A stretch of DNA of 64,000 nt from Paraburkholderia franconis (GTDB lineage Bacteria; Pseudomonadota; Gammaproteobacteria; Burkholderiales; Burkholderiaceae): assembly GCF_009362735.1 (NCBI RefSeq), contig NZ_WHNP01000005.1, positions 1-64,000 on the forward strand, read 5' to 3'. Shown one piece after another: positions 54,392 through 62,016 of this stretch (positions within the stretch are counted from its first letter, which is position 1; every line of letters starts with the position of its first letter). The notes below the pieces were generated by a model. It did no database searches. It saw nothing but the letters and a program-made list of their open reading frames with translations, and was not told the DNA's origin. Both the position numbers and the translations under genes were made by a program.

Positions 54392-54526
54392 TCACCCGTC
54401 CTCGCCGACTTCGGCGGGATCGGGCAGTTCGGGCAGTTCCTTCGTGGTGTCGGGCGGCTGGGGCTGGCCCTGTGGCGCGTCGTCGGGGCGGGGCGTGGTG
54501 TCGGCGGAGTTCTCTACGCGGTTCAT
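54392..54526 (-). CDS. Small acidic Pro-rich protein
   Basis: 44 residues, ATG 54526 preceded by AAAGGAGAGAGATC (strong ribosome site). Composition rich in Pro, Asp, Glu and Gln (PRPDDAPQGQPQPPDTTKEL, then PELPDPAEVGEDG). No membrane span or domain. It lies immediately upstream of the PRC-barrel gene and may be co-transcribed with it. Too small for most ORF finders, but start signal and composition support it. Confidence 0.6.
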   Translation of the reverse strand: MNRVENSADTTPRPDDAPQGQPQPPDTTKELPELPDPAEVGEDG

Positions 54527-54738
54527 GATCTCTCTCCTTTGTCGACCAGAGTCGGCGCTTAAGCTGTCGGCTGGAGTTAGCGCTTTAGCACTTACTCCAG
54601 CTCTATGCAGAGCACCTCACTCCGGTCCCATGCAACATCGTTGCAGTCGCGGAATGACAGAAGCGCTGCACGCGGCGTGCCACGTATGTGGCACGCCGCG
54701 CACTGCCGAACACAAAGAGAGCGAGAGAGCGGCGCGAA

Positions 54739-55413
54739 TCAGGGCCGCGCGGCGATTTCGTCAAGATGCTCGAGCAGATCGGCGGGATCTTCATAGACGC
54801 GCAACGCGCCTGCGCGTTCGAGCTCTTCCTGGCCGTAGCCGCCCGACAGCAGGCCCACGCCGAGTGCGCGGCAACGGCGCGCCGCGAGCATGTCCCAGAT
54901 GCTGTCGCCGACGACGACGGCATGCTCGATCGGCACATTGAGCCGGTGCGCAGCGGCGACGAAGAGATCGGGGTCGGGCTTCGCGTATTTCACATCGTCG
55001 CGTGTGACGACCACGGTCTTCGACGGATCGACGCCGAGGGCTTCGAGATTCACGGCTGCCGTTTCCATCCGGCCGCTGGTCGCGATCGCCCATGGTGTGC
55101 CGCTTTCCGTCAGCGCGTTCAGCAAGGCCTGCGCGCCCGGCAGGGGCCGCACTTTCGCATGTAGTTGTTTGTATGCGCGCGCATGTGCGCGGCGCAGGCG
55201 CTCGACGCGCTCCGTGCTCATGTCGCCGCCTGTTTCGCGCAGCAACTGATGCGTGAACAGACCGCCGCTCATGCCGATCTTTCGATGAATGCGCCACACC
55301 GACAATTCGATGCCTTCTTCGTCGAGTGCTTCCTTCCAGGCGAGCACATGCTGATACACGCTATCGACGAGCGTGCCGTCGAGGTCGAACAGAAATGACG
55401 TGGATATACGCAC
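54739..55413 (-). CDS. HAD-superfamily hydrolase, phosphoglycolate-phosphatase-like
   Basis: 224 residues from GTG 55413 (GGAGAAGCCC upstream). Motif I FLFDLDGTLVDS with catalytic Asp10 and Asp12, motif II ATSGR, motif III Lys in KPDPDLFVAAA, motif IV VVGDSIWDMLAAR. A cap-C1 helical domain (EALDEEGIELSVWRIHRKIGMSGG) precedes. Dephosphorylates a small phosphorylated metabolite (beta-phosphoglucomutase/gph group). It belongs to the same minus-strand group as the PRC-barrel genes but the gap of 200 bases suggests a separate promoter. Confidence 0.92.
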   Translation of the reverse strand: MRISTSFLFDLDGTLVDSVYQHVLAWKEALDEEGIELSVWRIHRKIGMSGGLFTHQLLRETGGDMSTERVERLRRAHARAYKQLHAKVRPLPGAQALLNALTESGTPWAIATSGRMETAAVNLEALGVDPSKTVVVTRDDVKYAKPDPDLFVAAAHRLNVPIEHAVVVGDSIWDMLAARRCRALGVGLLSGGYGQEELERAGALRVYEDPADLLEHLDEIAARP

Positions 55414-55790
55414 GGGCTTCTCCTTCTATCAAATGCGATCAGATGCGGTGGATGGGAAATCTGTAATCGACTGGACACGCAAGCCAACAAGCAAGCCACG
55501 AAAGCGCGACACGCATTGCATGCATCGCGGCCCTTGGCGGCACAGCGCCCATATTGCGCCATTTATTCCACGAAAGATTTACGTCCGCTTTGTAAATATC
55601 AAAGAGCGTATGCGCGCGGCTCGCTTCTGCATCGCGTGCAAGTGCCTGGGGAAACGGTGCCAGGCCGTATCCTGCCGGGCACGCGAGGCCCCGCAGGGGC
55701 ACACCGTTTGCTGAACTGACGAGTGACGGCACCAGGTTTTTGGCGGCAGTCAACCGCAATCACTGATCACGTTTTTCAAGGAGCTAACAG
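55414..55790. other. Intergenic region, no gene seen
   Basis: About 375 bases. Contains the divergent promoters of the HAD gene and the secreted small protein; short ORFs here lack ribosome sites. Confidence 0.5.
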
Positions 55791-56069
55791 ATGAGGAACC
55801 GTAAAGCATGGATCGTAGCGGCAATGCTCGCACTGTCGGGAGGCGCTTTTGCCCAGACGGGCGGCAGTAACGGCGGCGGTTCGGCGGGCGGTGGCGGCAA
55901 TGGCGCCGGGATGAGTTCGTCCGATGAGACGGGGGCGGGCATGGCATCGTCGGGCACACATGCGTCGAAAAAGATGCATCATAAGATGTCGAAGTCGCAC
56001 AAGAAGTCGGCTACCGACACGACGAACGTGCCGGGCGCCGATGCAAGCAGCGATACGAAGGGGCAATGA
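55791..56069 (+). CDS. Small secreted Gly/Ser-rich protein
   Basis: 92 residues, AAGGAGCTAACAG precedes ATG 55791. Signal peptide MRNRKAWIVAAMLALSGGAF with probable cleavage after AFA. Mature part is Gly/Ser-rich (GGSNGGGSAGGGGNGAGM) followed by a basic His/Lys/Met patch (KKMHHKMSKSHKK). Such small periplasmic proteins with metal-binding-like tails are common in stress islets. Function unknown. Confidence 0.75.
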   Translation: MRNRKAWIVAAMLALSGGAFAQTGGSNGGGSAGGGGNGAGMSSSDETGAGMASSGTHASKKMHHKMSKSHKKSATDTTNVPGADASSDTKGQ

Positions 56070-56160
56070 CCCTTGATTCCGTCCGGCGCGTGCCACTGCT
56101 TCGCGATGCGGGTGCGATGTGGCGCGATATGCCGGACCTTTAGCGAAGGCGGGAGGAATC

Positions 56161-56388
56161 ATGACACAGCCAGGATGGAAATACGCGTTGCTCGCGATAG
56201 CGGTCGTGTCGATGTCATTAGGCGCGGCCTGCAAGAAGGCAGAAAACGCCAGCAGCGACACGGGCGCGGCGGCGGGCAGTAGCAGCGCGGCCCCGGCCGC
56301 GGGCGCGATGGGCGCAAGCGGCGCGGCTCCGGCTGCGGGCGCGATGGGCGCAAGCGGCGCAGCAGGGGCATCGGGCGCGAGCCAGTGA
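56161..56388 (+). CDS. Small Ala/Gly-rich lipoprotein with tandem repeats
   Basis: 75 residues, GGGAGGAATC precedes ATG 56161. Signal peptide YALLAIAVVSMSLGAAC with the lipobox LGAAC at residues 20-24, so the mature protein starts at Cys24 and is membrane-anchored. The rest contains two tandem copies of APAAGAMGASGA (36-bp DNA repeat) and an Ala/Gly/Ser tail. No function assigned. Confidence 0.75.
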   Translation: MTQPGWKYALLAIAVVSMSLGAACKKAENASSDTGAAAGSSSAAPAAGAMGASGAAPAAGAMGASGAAGASGASQ

Positions 56389-56609
56389 CGTTTCGCGCAG
56401 TGACGGGGTACCTCGGGCAGCCCGGGGTAATGAGGGAATCGGATCACGCCGCGTTCTTCATCGAGGACCTGAAGGGCGCGGCACAACGGGGGTACGTGGC
56501 GATCCGCGTTGCGGACAATGGGCACATCAACGCCCGTCCCGCTCGCGATCCGGCTTGCGCGGTAGAGCATCCACAACCGCGGCAACGGACGCGCGCCCCA
56601 TGGAGGTGA
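56385..56609 (+). CDS. Possible 74-residue protein overlapping the lipoprotein stop
   Basis: GTG at 56385 overlaps the lipoprotein stop (GTGA), or ATG at 56430 gives 59 residues. Sequence MRESDHAAFFIEDLKGAAQR and onward has ordinary composition, but no domain and a weak ribosome site. May be a genuine coupled small gene; confidence low. Confidence 0.3.
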   Translation: MTFRAVTGYLGQPGVMRESDHAAFFIEDLKGAAQRGYVAIRVADNGHINARPARDPACAVEHPQPRQRTRAPWR

Positions 56610-56613
56610 TGTG

Positions 56614-56904
56614 ATGCGTTCGAAAATTCACTACCAGAGCAACATCTGCGGTGGCGACTTTCAGCACGTGAAGGACTGCTTCAATACATGGAAAACGCAG
56701 CCGCTCGTGTACCGGATGAACGAGCACATGTTCGAAGGCAAGCGCGAAGTCCGTCCGCTCGACGATCGCGTATTCGACAATGCGGAAGTCGCGCAACGCA
56801 CGCTGCTCAATACGTGCGGACCGAGCGATCCGTACGCGCTGGCAGCGGAGATTCATGACGGCGAGCGCGATATGTGGCTCGTAATGGCCGCCTACGAGGA
56901 GTGA
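56614..56904 (+). CDS. Hypothetical small protein
   Basis: 96 residues from ATG 56614, GGAGG seven bases upstream. Hydrophilic, with Asp/Glu/Arg-rich central part (FEGKREVRPLDDRVFDNAEVAQR), two cysteines (NICGG and HVKDCF) and one near the end (NTCGPSDPYAL). No family recognised. In the stress islet between the lipoprotein and topoisomerase IB. Confidence 0.6.
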   Translation: MRSKIHYQSNICGGDFQHVKDCFNTWKTQPLVYRMNEHMFEGKREVRPLDDRVFDNAEVAQRTLLNTCGPSDPYALAAEIHDGERDMWLVMAAYEE

Positions 56905-56910
56905 CGCGAG

Positions 56911-56944
56911 GCACGCATGCGTTGCACACAGAGCGCATGCGTGC
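56911..56944. terminator. Hairpin between hypothetical gene and topoisomerase IB
   Basis: GCACGCATGCG (56911-56921) pairs with CGCATGCGTGC (56934-56944), 12-nt loop, between two convergent genes. Confidence 0.65.
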
Positions 56945-56997
56945 TTGTGCCTGCGCTTGTGCAGCCGACCTGAGGCCAAACGCGTACGAGTCGACGC

Positions 56998-58233
56998 TCA
57001 GGCCGTCTTTCGCACATTCGCCTGCTTGTTCGTCCGCTTGTTGGCCTGCTTGTCGACCTGATTTTGCAGCGCGCTCGATTTTTTCAGTAGCATTGCGAGT
57101 CTTGCCCGCTCGACATCGGTCGTAGCGGCTACTCTCGCGTTGCCGCCGTTTTTGCTCACGCGGCGGTTTGCAAGCCGTTCGCGTTTTTCGCATTGCGCAA
57201 GCAGCGCCGCAAATGCAGCCTCGTCGACTTTCATATGACGTCTCGCGTGCGGCGGCGACAGCTCTCGCAATTCACCTGCTTCGAAAGCGGCAATCACTTC
57301 GGGATGGATATAACAGCGCCTGCACACAGCGGGCGTATTGCGCAACAGCGCGGCCACATCCTTCACTGTCGCGACGACATGACGGCGTGCGTCTGCTGCG
57401 CTTTCGCAGACGAGGTGCCGCAGCGCGGTCATCGCGAAGACGCTGCCCGCCCATGTGCGATAGTCCTTCGCGGTGAAATCCGCGTGGCAAGCATTGCGCA
57501 GATAGTCGTTGATATCGGCGGATTCGACCGTGCGGCGCGTGCCGTCCTCGTCGATGTACTGAAAGAGATCGTGGCCCGGCAGTTCCGCGCATGCGCGCAC
57601 GATGCGCTTGACGCGCGGATTGTCGACGGTCACATCGTGTTCGATGCCGCTCTTGCCCGCAAAACGAAAGCGCACTTCGTTCGATCGGAACTTCACGTGC
57701 TTCTTGCGCAGTGTCGTGAGTCCATACGACTGGTTTTCTCGCGCGTACTCGACGCTGCCGACGCGAATCAACGTCGTGTCGAGCAGATGCACGACGACCG
57801 CGATGACCTTCTCGCGCGGCATGGCTTCGCGTGCAAGATCGCGCGCGACGCTCGCGCGTATCTTCGGCAGCGCGCGTCCGAAGGCGGCCATGCGTCCGAA
57901 CTTGTCGGCGTCGCGTGTCTCGCGCCATTGCGCGTGATAGCGGTACTGCTTGCGGCCGCGCGCATCGCGCCCCGTGGCCTGAATGTGGCCGCGCGCGTCC
58001 GGGCAGATCCACACGTCGCACCACGCTGGCGGAATCGCAAGCGCGTGAATGCGCGCGATCTGCGCTTCATCCGTGATGCGCGTGCCGTCCAGATCGAAAT
58101 ACGCGAACGCACCCCGCGTTTTCTTGCGCGTGATGCCGGGCCGCGTGTCGTCGGCGTGCCGCAGTCCAGCGGGCATCGGCGAAGGCAACGCGTCGGCGAT
58201 GGCTTCGGCCGTGTGGAGCGTCATCGTTCTCAT
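56998..58233 (-). CDS. DNA topoisomerase IB (bacterial, poxvirus-like)
   Basis: 411 residues from ATG 58233 (58224 is an alternative). Domain layout: N-terminal FDLDGTRITDEAQIARIHALAIPPAWCDVWICPDARGHIQATGRDARGRKQYRYH, then LLDTTLIRVGSVEYARENQSYGLTTLRKKHVKF, KDYRTWAGSVFAMTAL with the catalytic Arg, and the catalytic Tyr308 in PAVCRRCYIHPEVI. Relaxes supercoils through a 3'-phosphotyrosine intermediate. The C-terminal tail is a basic, repetitive KQANKRTNKQANV extension. Found in stress- and desiccation-tolerance loci of many proteobacteria. Confidence 0.92.
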   Translation of the reverse strand: MRTMTLHTAEAIADALPSPMPAGLRHADDTRPGITRKKTRGAFAYFDLDGTRITDEAQIARIHALAIPPAWCDVWICPDARGHIQATGRDARGRKQYRYHAQWRETRDADKFGRMAAFGRALPKIRASVARDLAREAMPREKVIAVVVHLLDTTLIRVGSVEYARENQSYGLTTLRKKHVKFRSNEVRFRFAGKSGIEHDVTVDNPRVKRIVRACAELPGHDLFQYIDEDGTRRTVESADINDYLRNACHADFTAKDYRTWAGSVFAMTALRHLVCESAADARRHVVATVKDVAALLRNTPAVCRRCYIHPEVIAAFEAGELRELSPPHARRHMKVDEAAFAALLAQCEKRERLANRRVSKNGGNARVAATTDVERARLAMLLKKSSALQNQVDKQANKRTNKQANVRKTA

Positions 58234-58436
58234 CTGGTTGTTGAATCTTGCTCGTTCAGCGATACGGCGTAGCCCGTGCAATAGCGGTGCCACGTACGGG
58301 CACGACGCGCAGCGTCGGTATTGCGGCGACACGTGGGCACCGAACTTGCTCGTCTGATCAACAAACGCCCGGCCGCGTATTCGCGTACCGGCAGGACGAA
58401 CAACGCGGCACTCTGATTGTGAGGGAGGACGAATAC

Positions 58437-58988
58437 ATGGCTAACGCACTCACGGGATGCAAGGTTGCGGTACTCGCGGTCGACGGCTTCGAGCAGGCCG
58501 AACTGATCGAGCCGCGCCGTGCACTCACGGAAGCGGGAGCGACAGTACACGTAATTTCTGCCAGGGGCGGAAAGATCCAGGGCTTCAGGCACGTCGACAA
58601 GGGCGATTCCGTCGATGTCGATATGACATTCGACAAGGCCGCGCCGAACGACTACGACGCGGTGGTCCTGCCGGGCGGCGTCGTGAACAGTGACGCGATC
58701 CGTCTGTTGCCGCAGGCGCAGGCGTTTGTGAAGGCGGCGGATCAGGCGAAGAAGCCCGTCGCCGTGATTTGCCACGGCGCGTGGCTGCCCGTTTCCGCCG
58801 GCCTGATGAAAGGGCGCACGGTCACGAGCTGGCCGAGCCTGCAAGACGATATTCGCAACGCGGGCGGCACGTGGGTCGACAAGGAAGTCGTCGAGGACGG
58901 CAACTTCATCACGAGCCGCAAGCCCGACGATCTTCCCGTGTTCAACAGGACACTGATTGCGCAGCTGTCGAAGAAGAAGGCCGCGTGA
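58437..58988 (+). CDS. DJ-1/PfpI-family protein (type 1 glutamine-amidotransferase fold)
   Basis: 183 residues from ATG 58437, GGGAGGACGAATAC before it. Nucleophile elbow PVAVICHGAWLPVSAG with Cys112-His113 and Glu of VDGFEQAELIEP identify the PfpI branch, which includes general-stress proteins with protease, glyoxalase or deglycase activity. In similar islets it is often called a general stress protein. Cytoplasmic. Its activity is not determined by sequence. Confidence 0.92.
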   Translation: MANALTGCKVAVLAVDGFEQAELIEPRRALTEAGATVHVISARGGKIQGFRHVDKGDSVDVDMTFDKAAPNDYDAVVLPGGVVNSDAIRLLPQAQAFVKAADQAKKPVAVICHGAWLPVSAGLMKGRTVTSWPSLQDDIRNAGGTWVDKEVVEDGNFITSRKPDDLPVFNRTLIAQLSKKKAA

Positions 58989-59043
58989 GTTCCAGCACGA
59001 CCATGCAGCAAGCGATCAGAGCAAGCGCCAAGCGGAGAGACGC

Positions 59044-59571
59044 ATGATGCATCGCCCACTCGTTCGAGCCGTCGTATTGCCCGCGATCGTCGCGCTCGGC
59101 GCGGCGGCGTGCGTCGTCAGTGCGCAGACGACGCTGTCGCCGGGCGATCAGCAGTTCGTGCAGGACGCTTCGCAAGCGGGCGCCACGGAGATCGCCGCGA
59201 GCAAGCTCGCGCTAAAGAATTCCTCCGATCCGCAGGTGAAGAACTTTGCGCAACAGATGATCGCCGATCACACGCGGCTCGCGCGTAGCCTCGATGTGGT
59301 CGCCGCGGGCAAGGGCCTCGGCAGGCCGCCGGGCGCCGATTCGGCGCTGATCGGCAAGCTGCAGGCGCTCAAGGGCGCGGACTTCGACAACGCGTATATC
59401 GACGAAGTCGCGATGGGTGGTCATCAGAAAGCAGTCGAACTGTTCCAGAAGGAAAGCGAAAGCGGCCAGGACCCGCAACTGAAGAGCGCGGCGACGCGCG
59501 CGCTCCCCGTTATCCGTCACCATCTCCAGATGGCGCAGCAACTCGCGGATGCGCGAAAGGCGTCGTCATGA
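59044..59571 (+). CDS. DUF4142 domain secreted protein
   Basis: 175 residues. Signal peptide RPLVRAVVLPAIVALGAAAC followed by VVSAQ (signal-peptidase site after AQ, or a lipobox at AAC). The mature part is the helical DUF4142 bundle: LSPGDQQFVQDASQAGATEIAASKLALKNSSDPQVKNFAQQMIADHTRLAR ... VAMGGHQKAVELFQKESESGQDPQLK. Ferritin-like fold, periplasmic, stress-related with unknown reaction. GGAGAGA upstream of ATG 59044. The next gene's ATG overlaps its stop. Confidence 0.92.
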   Translation: MMHRPLVRAVVLPAIVALGAAACVVSAQTTLSPGDQQFVQDASQAGATEIAASKLALKNSSDPQVKNFAQQMIADHTRLARSLDVVAAGKGLGRPPGADSALIGKLQALKGADFDNAYIDEVAMGGHQKAVELFQKESESGQDPQLKSAATRALPVIRHHLQMAQQLADARKASS

Positions 59572-59927
59572 ACGGGATGATCAAGGTGTTCATGCCGCGT
59601 GCGGCGTACGAGGACTCTCATATGCACATCACATTCACCGATGATGCTCCCGTATTCGATGGGTCGAGCCTGGTCGTGCGCTTTACGGCGTGCGTCGATG
59701 GCGCGCCTGTCGTGTGCGCGATCACGGCCGAGGCGCTCGAAGATCACTTCGGCGCGGACTCGCCGCTCGAAGGCGCGTTGATCGGCGCGTACGAAAGAGG
59801 GCGCGCCCGCATCCGTTCCGTCTGCGCGGAGGCGCTCGACGAGAACGGAGGCGATAGCGTGATCCTGCACAGCGGCCTGTTCCGTGTCGAAGGCATGGAA
59901 CCGGATCGCAGCGTCAAGCCGCGCTAG
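59568..59927 (+). CDS. DUF1488 family protein
   Basis: 119 residues from ATG 59568, overlapping the DUF4142 stop (ATGA); internal ATG 59622 is an alternative start. The core FTDDAPVFDGSSLVVRFTACVDGAPVVCAITAEALEDHFGA is a DUF1488 signature. Small soluble protein of unknown role. The four-base overlap places it in one transcript with DUF4142. Confidence 0.87.
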   Translation: MNGMIKVFMPRAAYEDSHMHITFTDDAPVFDGSSLVVRFTACVDGAPVVCAITAEALEDHFGADSPLEGALIGAYERGRARIRSVCAEALDENGGDSVILHSGLFRVEGMEPDRSVKPR

Positions 59928-60017
59928 ACACAGCGTCAAGCCGCCTTTCGATACGGCTCACACAGGGGCGCGCGCTGCTTGCGCTGTTCGCGCGCCTGAG
60001 TGCGAAGCAGCCGGCGA

Positions 60018-60302
60018 TCAGACCCAGCCGTCGCTCACGCGCGGATGATGCGTGCGTTCTATTTCACGGTCGTAACCGTCGATGGGGCGCCGATCGTGCC
60101 GCGTCTCGCATGCTGCGCGTAGCATGACGCCGCGCGCTTCGTCGCACGTCGGCACTTCGCGCGTGGGCCGCGGTTGCGCCATTCTCGTCTGCGTGGATGC
60201 GTCGGCTTTTACGGATGGCAGCGCATGTACGCGCACCTGCGCGACGACGGCTGAAGTGACGATAGCGACGAGGAGCAGACGCTCCGCGCTCCTGATGTTC
60301 AT
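60018..60302 (-). CDS. Hypothetical secreted protein
   Basis: 94 residues, GGGAGAG upstream of ATG 60302. Signal peptide NIRSAERLLLVAIVTSAVVA; mature part with a Cys pair (PTCDEARGVMLRAACE), many Arg/His residues and the ending HHPRVSDGWV. No family recognised. Periplasmic. Converges with the DUF1488 gene. Confidence 0.65.
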   Translation of the reverse strand: MNIRSAERLLLVAIVTSAVVAQVRVHALPSVKADASTQTRMAQPRPTREVPTCDEARGVMLRAACETRHDRRPIDGYDREIERTHHPRVSDGWV

Positions 60303-60644
60303 GGTGAGGCTCTCCCTTGTCGAATGCCGGCCCTTTTATGTGATCTGAGATCGTGTAATCAAGCGCCCCGCGTTTGCTGTCTGCGAAAGGCGTGAGAATG
60401 GGCCAGCGCTCGATGCAGCAATATGCGTGCCGCTATCTCGAACGTTTGCGTGGCGCGGCTTTCAGCGCAATGCGGGCAGTGCGCGTCGCTTGAGGCCTGC
60501 ATCATTTACTCGCCGCATTGGAAAAGACGCCAACCGATACGAACGGCGTCGCCGCCACGTCTCGCTACCACGCGGGCATGACGAGTGCGTGCGTGAGCGT
60601 GTTTCATGCGTTAGCTGAAGCGTCACCTGAACGGGAGCGAAGTC
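60303..60644. other. Intergenic region, no gene seen
   Basis: About 340 bases between divergent genes; short ORFs (e.g. 60427-60618) lack a ribosome site and natural composition. Confidence 0.5.
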
Positions 60645-61097
60645 ATGACGACCAATGTCATTGCCGTGCTGAACGATCTGATCGAAATGTCGAAGGACGG
60701 TGAACGCGGCTTCATGAAAGCAGCAGAGGAAGCGCAACACGCGAGCGTGAACGACGCGCTGCTCGAAAGCGCCGCGAACTGCTCGCGCGGCGCGCGCGAA
60801 TTGCAGGACCTCGTGCTGCAGCTGGGCGGCAAGCCCGAAAGCGGCGGCAGCGTGGCGGGGGCGCTGCATCGCGGCTGGCTCGATGTGAAGTCGGCTGTCG
60901 GCAGCCGCTCGGATCACGCGATCCTCGCCGATTGCGAAAAAGGCGAAGACGTCGCGAAGAAGCGGTTTCACGATGCGCTCGAGAAGGACCTGCCCGCCGA
61001 TGTGCGCGCCGTCGTCGAGCGGCTGTATCAGGGTGTGCTGCAAAATCACGAGCGCATTCGCGCGATGCGCGAACAGTATGCGGCAATGAAGAGCTGA
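60645..61097 (+). CDS. PA2169-family four-helix-bundle protein (DUF2383)
   Basis: 150 residues, GGGAGCGAAGTC before ATG 60645. Helical bundle with the PA2169 pattern: VIAVLNDLIEMSKDGERGFMKAAEEAQ, LLESAANCSRGARELQDLVLQLGG, GALHRGWLDVKSAV and HDALEKDLPADVRAVVERLYQGVLQNHERIRAMREQYAAMK. Ferritin-like fold; role in stress tolerance is presumed from islet context. A strong terminator follows. Confidence 0.92.
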   Translation: MTTNVIAVLNDLIEMSKDGERGFMKAAEEAQHASVNDALLESAANCSRGARELQDLVLQLGGKPESGGSVAGALHRGWLDVKSAVGSRSDHAILADCEKGEDVAKKRFHDALEKDLPADVRAVVERLYQGVLQNHERIRAMREQYAAMKS

Positions 61098-61102
61098 GAA
61101 AA

Positions 61103-61136
61103 AACATGGCCGCCCATGCAGACGGGCGGCCATGTT
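61103..61136. terminator. Bidirectional terminator after PA2169 gene and BON gene
   Basis: Perfect 13-bp stem AACATGGCCGCCC (61103-61115) / GGGCGGCCATGTT (61124-61136), preceded by an A-run that gives a U tail on the minus strand. Confidence 0.9.
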
Positions 61137-61193
61137 CCATGCTTCGCGAGCGTCGCGATCAGGTGACGATCATCCGGCGGCGCCCGGCAGCAG

Positions 61194-61532
61194 TCATTCG
61201 GCCTCGATCTTCAGATGGTTTTTCACACCCTTCACGCCGGACACGTTCTGCACGACGTCCTGCGCGGCCGTCTTGTCTTCGGCGGACGGCACCGTGCCGC
61301 TCAGCCACACGATGCCCTTGCGGGTCTTCACGTGAATGTGCGTGGACTTCACGTTCTTCGCGCCGAGCAGTTCCGCCTTGACCTTGGTTGTCACCGTGCC
61401 ATCGTCGATGTGCTGGCCAACGCTTTCTGACGTTGCCGGCGGCGCCGACGCCGTAGTCTGCGCGGTAGCGTTCAGTGCGAATGCAACACATGCGATGCTG
61501 CTTGCGGCCTTGAGGAACGGGATGGTTTTCAT
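61194..61532 (-). CDS. BON-domain periplasmic protein
   Basis: 112 residues. Signal peptide MKTIPFLKAASSIACVAFAL followed by NATA; strong GAAGGAGAAACC before the ATG at 61532. Residues ~45-110 form one BON domain (DDGTVTTKVKAELLGAKNVKSTHIHVKTRKGIVWLSGTVPSAEDKTAAQDVVQ). BON proteins bind lipid or membranes in the periplasm and help osmotic stability (OsmY type). Related to stress genes nearby. Confidence 0.92.
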   Translation of the reverse strand: MKTIPFLKAASSIACVAFALNATAQTTASAPPATSESVGQHIDDGTVTTKVKAELLGAKNVKSTHIHVKTRKGIVWLSGTVPSAEDKTAAQDVVQNVSGVKGVKNHLKIEAE

Positions 61533-61943
61533 GGTTTCTCCTTCTCGGTTGATGATCGGGGATGCGGTCCTGTTGTCCGTGCGATCGATTGCGGCCCTCG
61601 CCGCCGATGACCAGACCAAAGACCACTGCCGCCGCGGTTCCGTCTGGTCCGTCGCCGACACGGGAGCGCAAAGGCTGTGCGTTGCTCGCGCGACGCACGC
61701 CGTGCGTCCCTGAAAGGCGCTCAGCAAGCGATGTGCCGCACCGCCGCATGCTTGCTGTCGAGACGCTTTCAAATTCGCGAGCGACAAGGCGAAACGCTTG
61801 TTGCAAGCCGCCAGGCGCTTGCGGGCGATGCGCGATGATTGGGTCCGAATTTCAGGGCATTTGTAAATTCGGCGCGCAAAGTGCTTATTGGATCGGCATT
61901 CGGAACGGACAAAGGCGAATCAAAACAGACAGTTGTGGAACCT
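61533..61943. other. Region upstream of rpoN2
   Basis: About 410 bases with no gene. Includes an inverted repeat CCGAATTT (61845-61852) and AAATTCGG (61865-61872) lying about 90 bases before the sigma-54 promoter, a possible activator-binding site. Confidence 0.5.
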
Positions 61944-61958
61944 GGTACGACAGTTGCG
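61944..61958 (+). promoter_or_regulatory. Sigma-54-type (-24/-12) promoter before rpoN2
   Basis: TGGTACGACAGTTGC: GG at 61945-61946 and GC at 61957-61958 with exactly 10 bases between, and an extended TGG-N-AC / TTGC match. Transcription would start near 61970, giving a short leader before the ATG at 62017. It suggests that this sigma-54 copy depends on sigma-54 itself. Confidence 0.7.
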
Positions 61959-62016
61959 TAATCGCATCCAACACACTGCCGACTCGTAGCCTCGTACACA
62001 GGAAAGGAAAGTCTGT

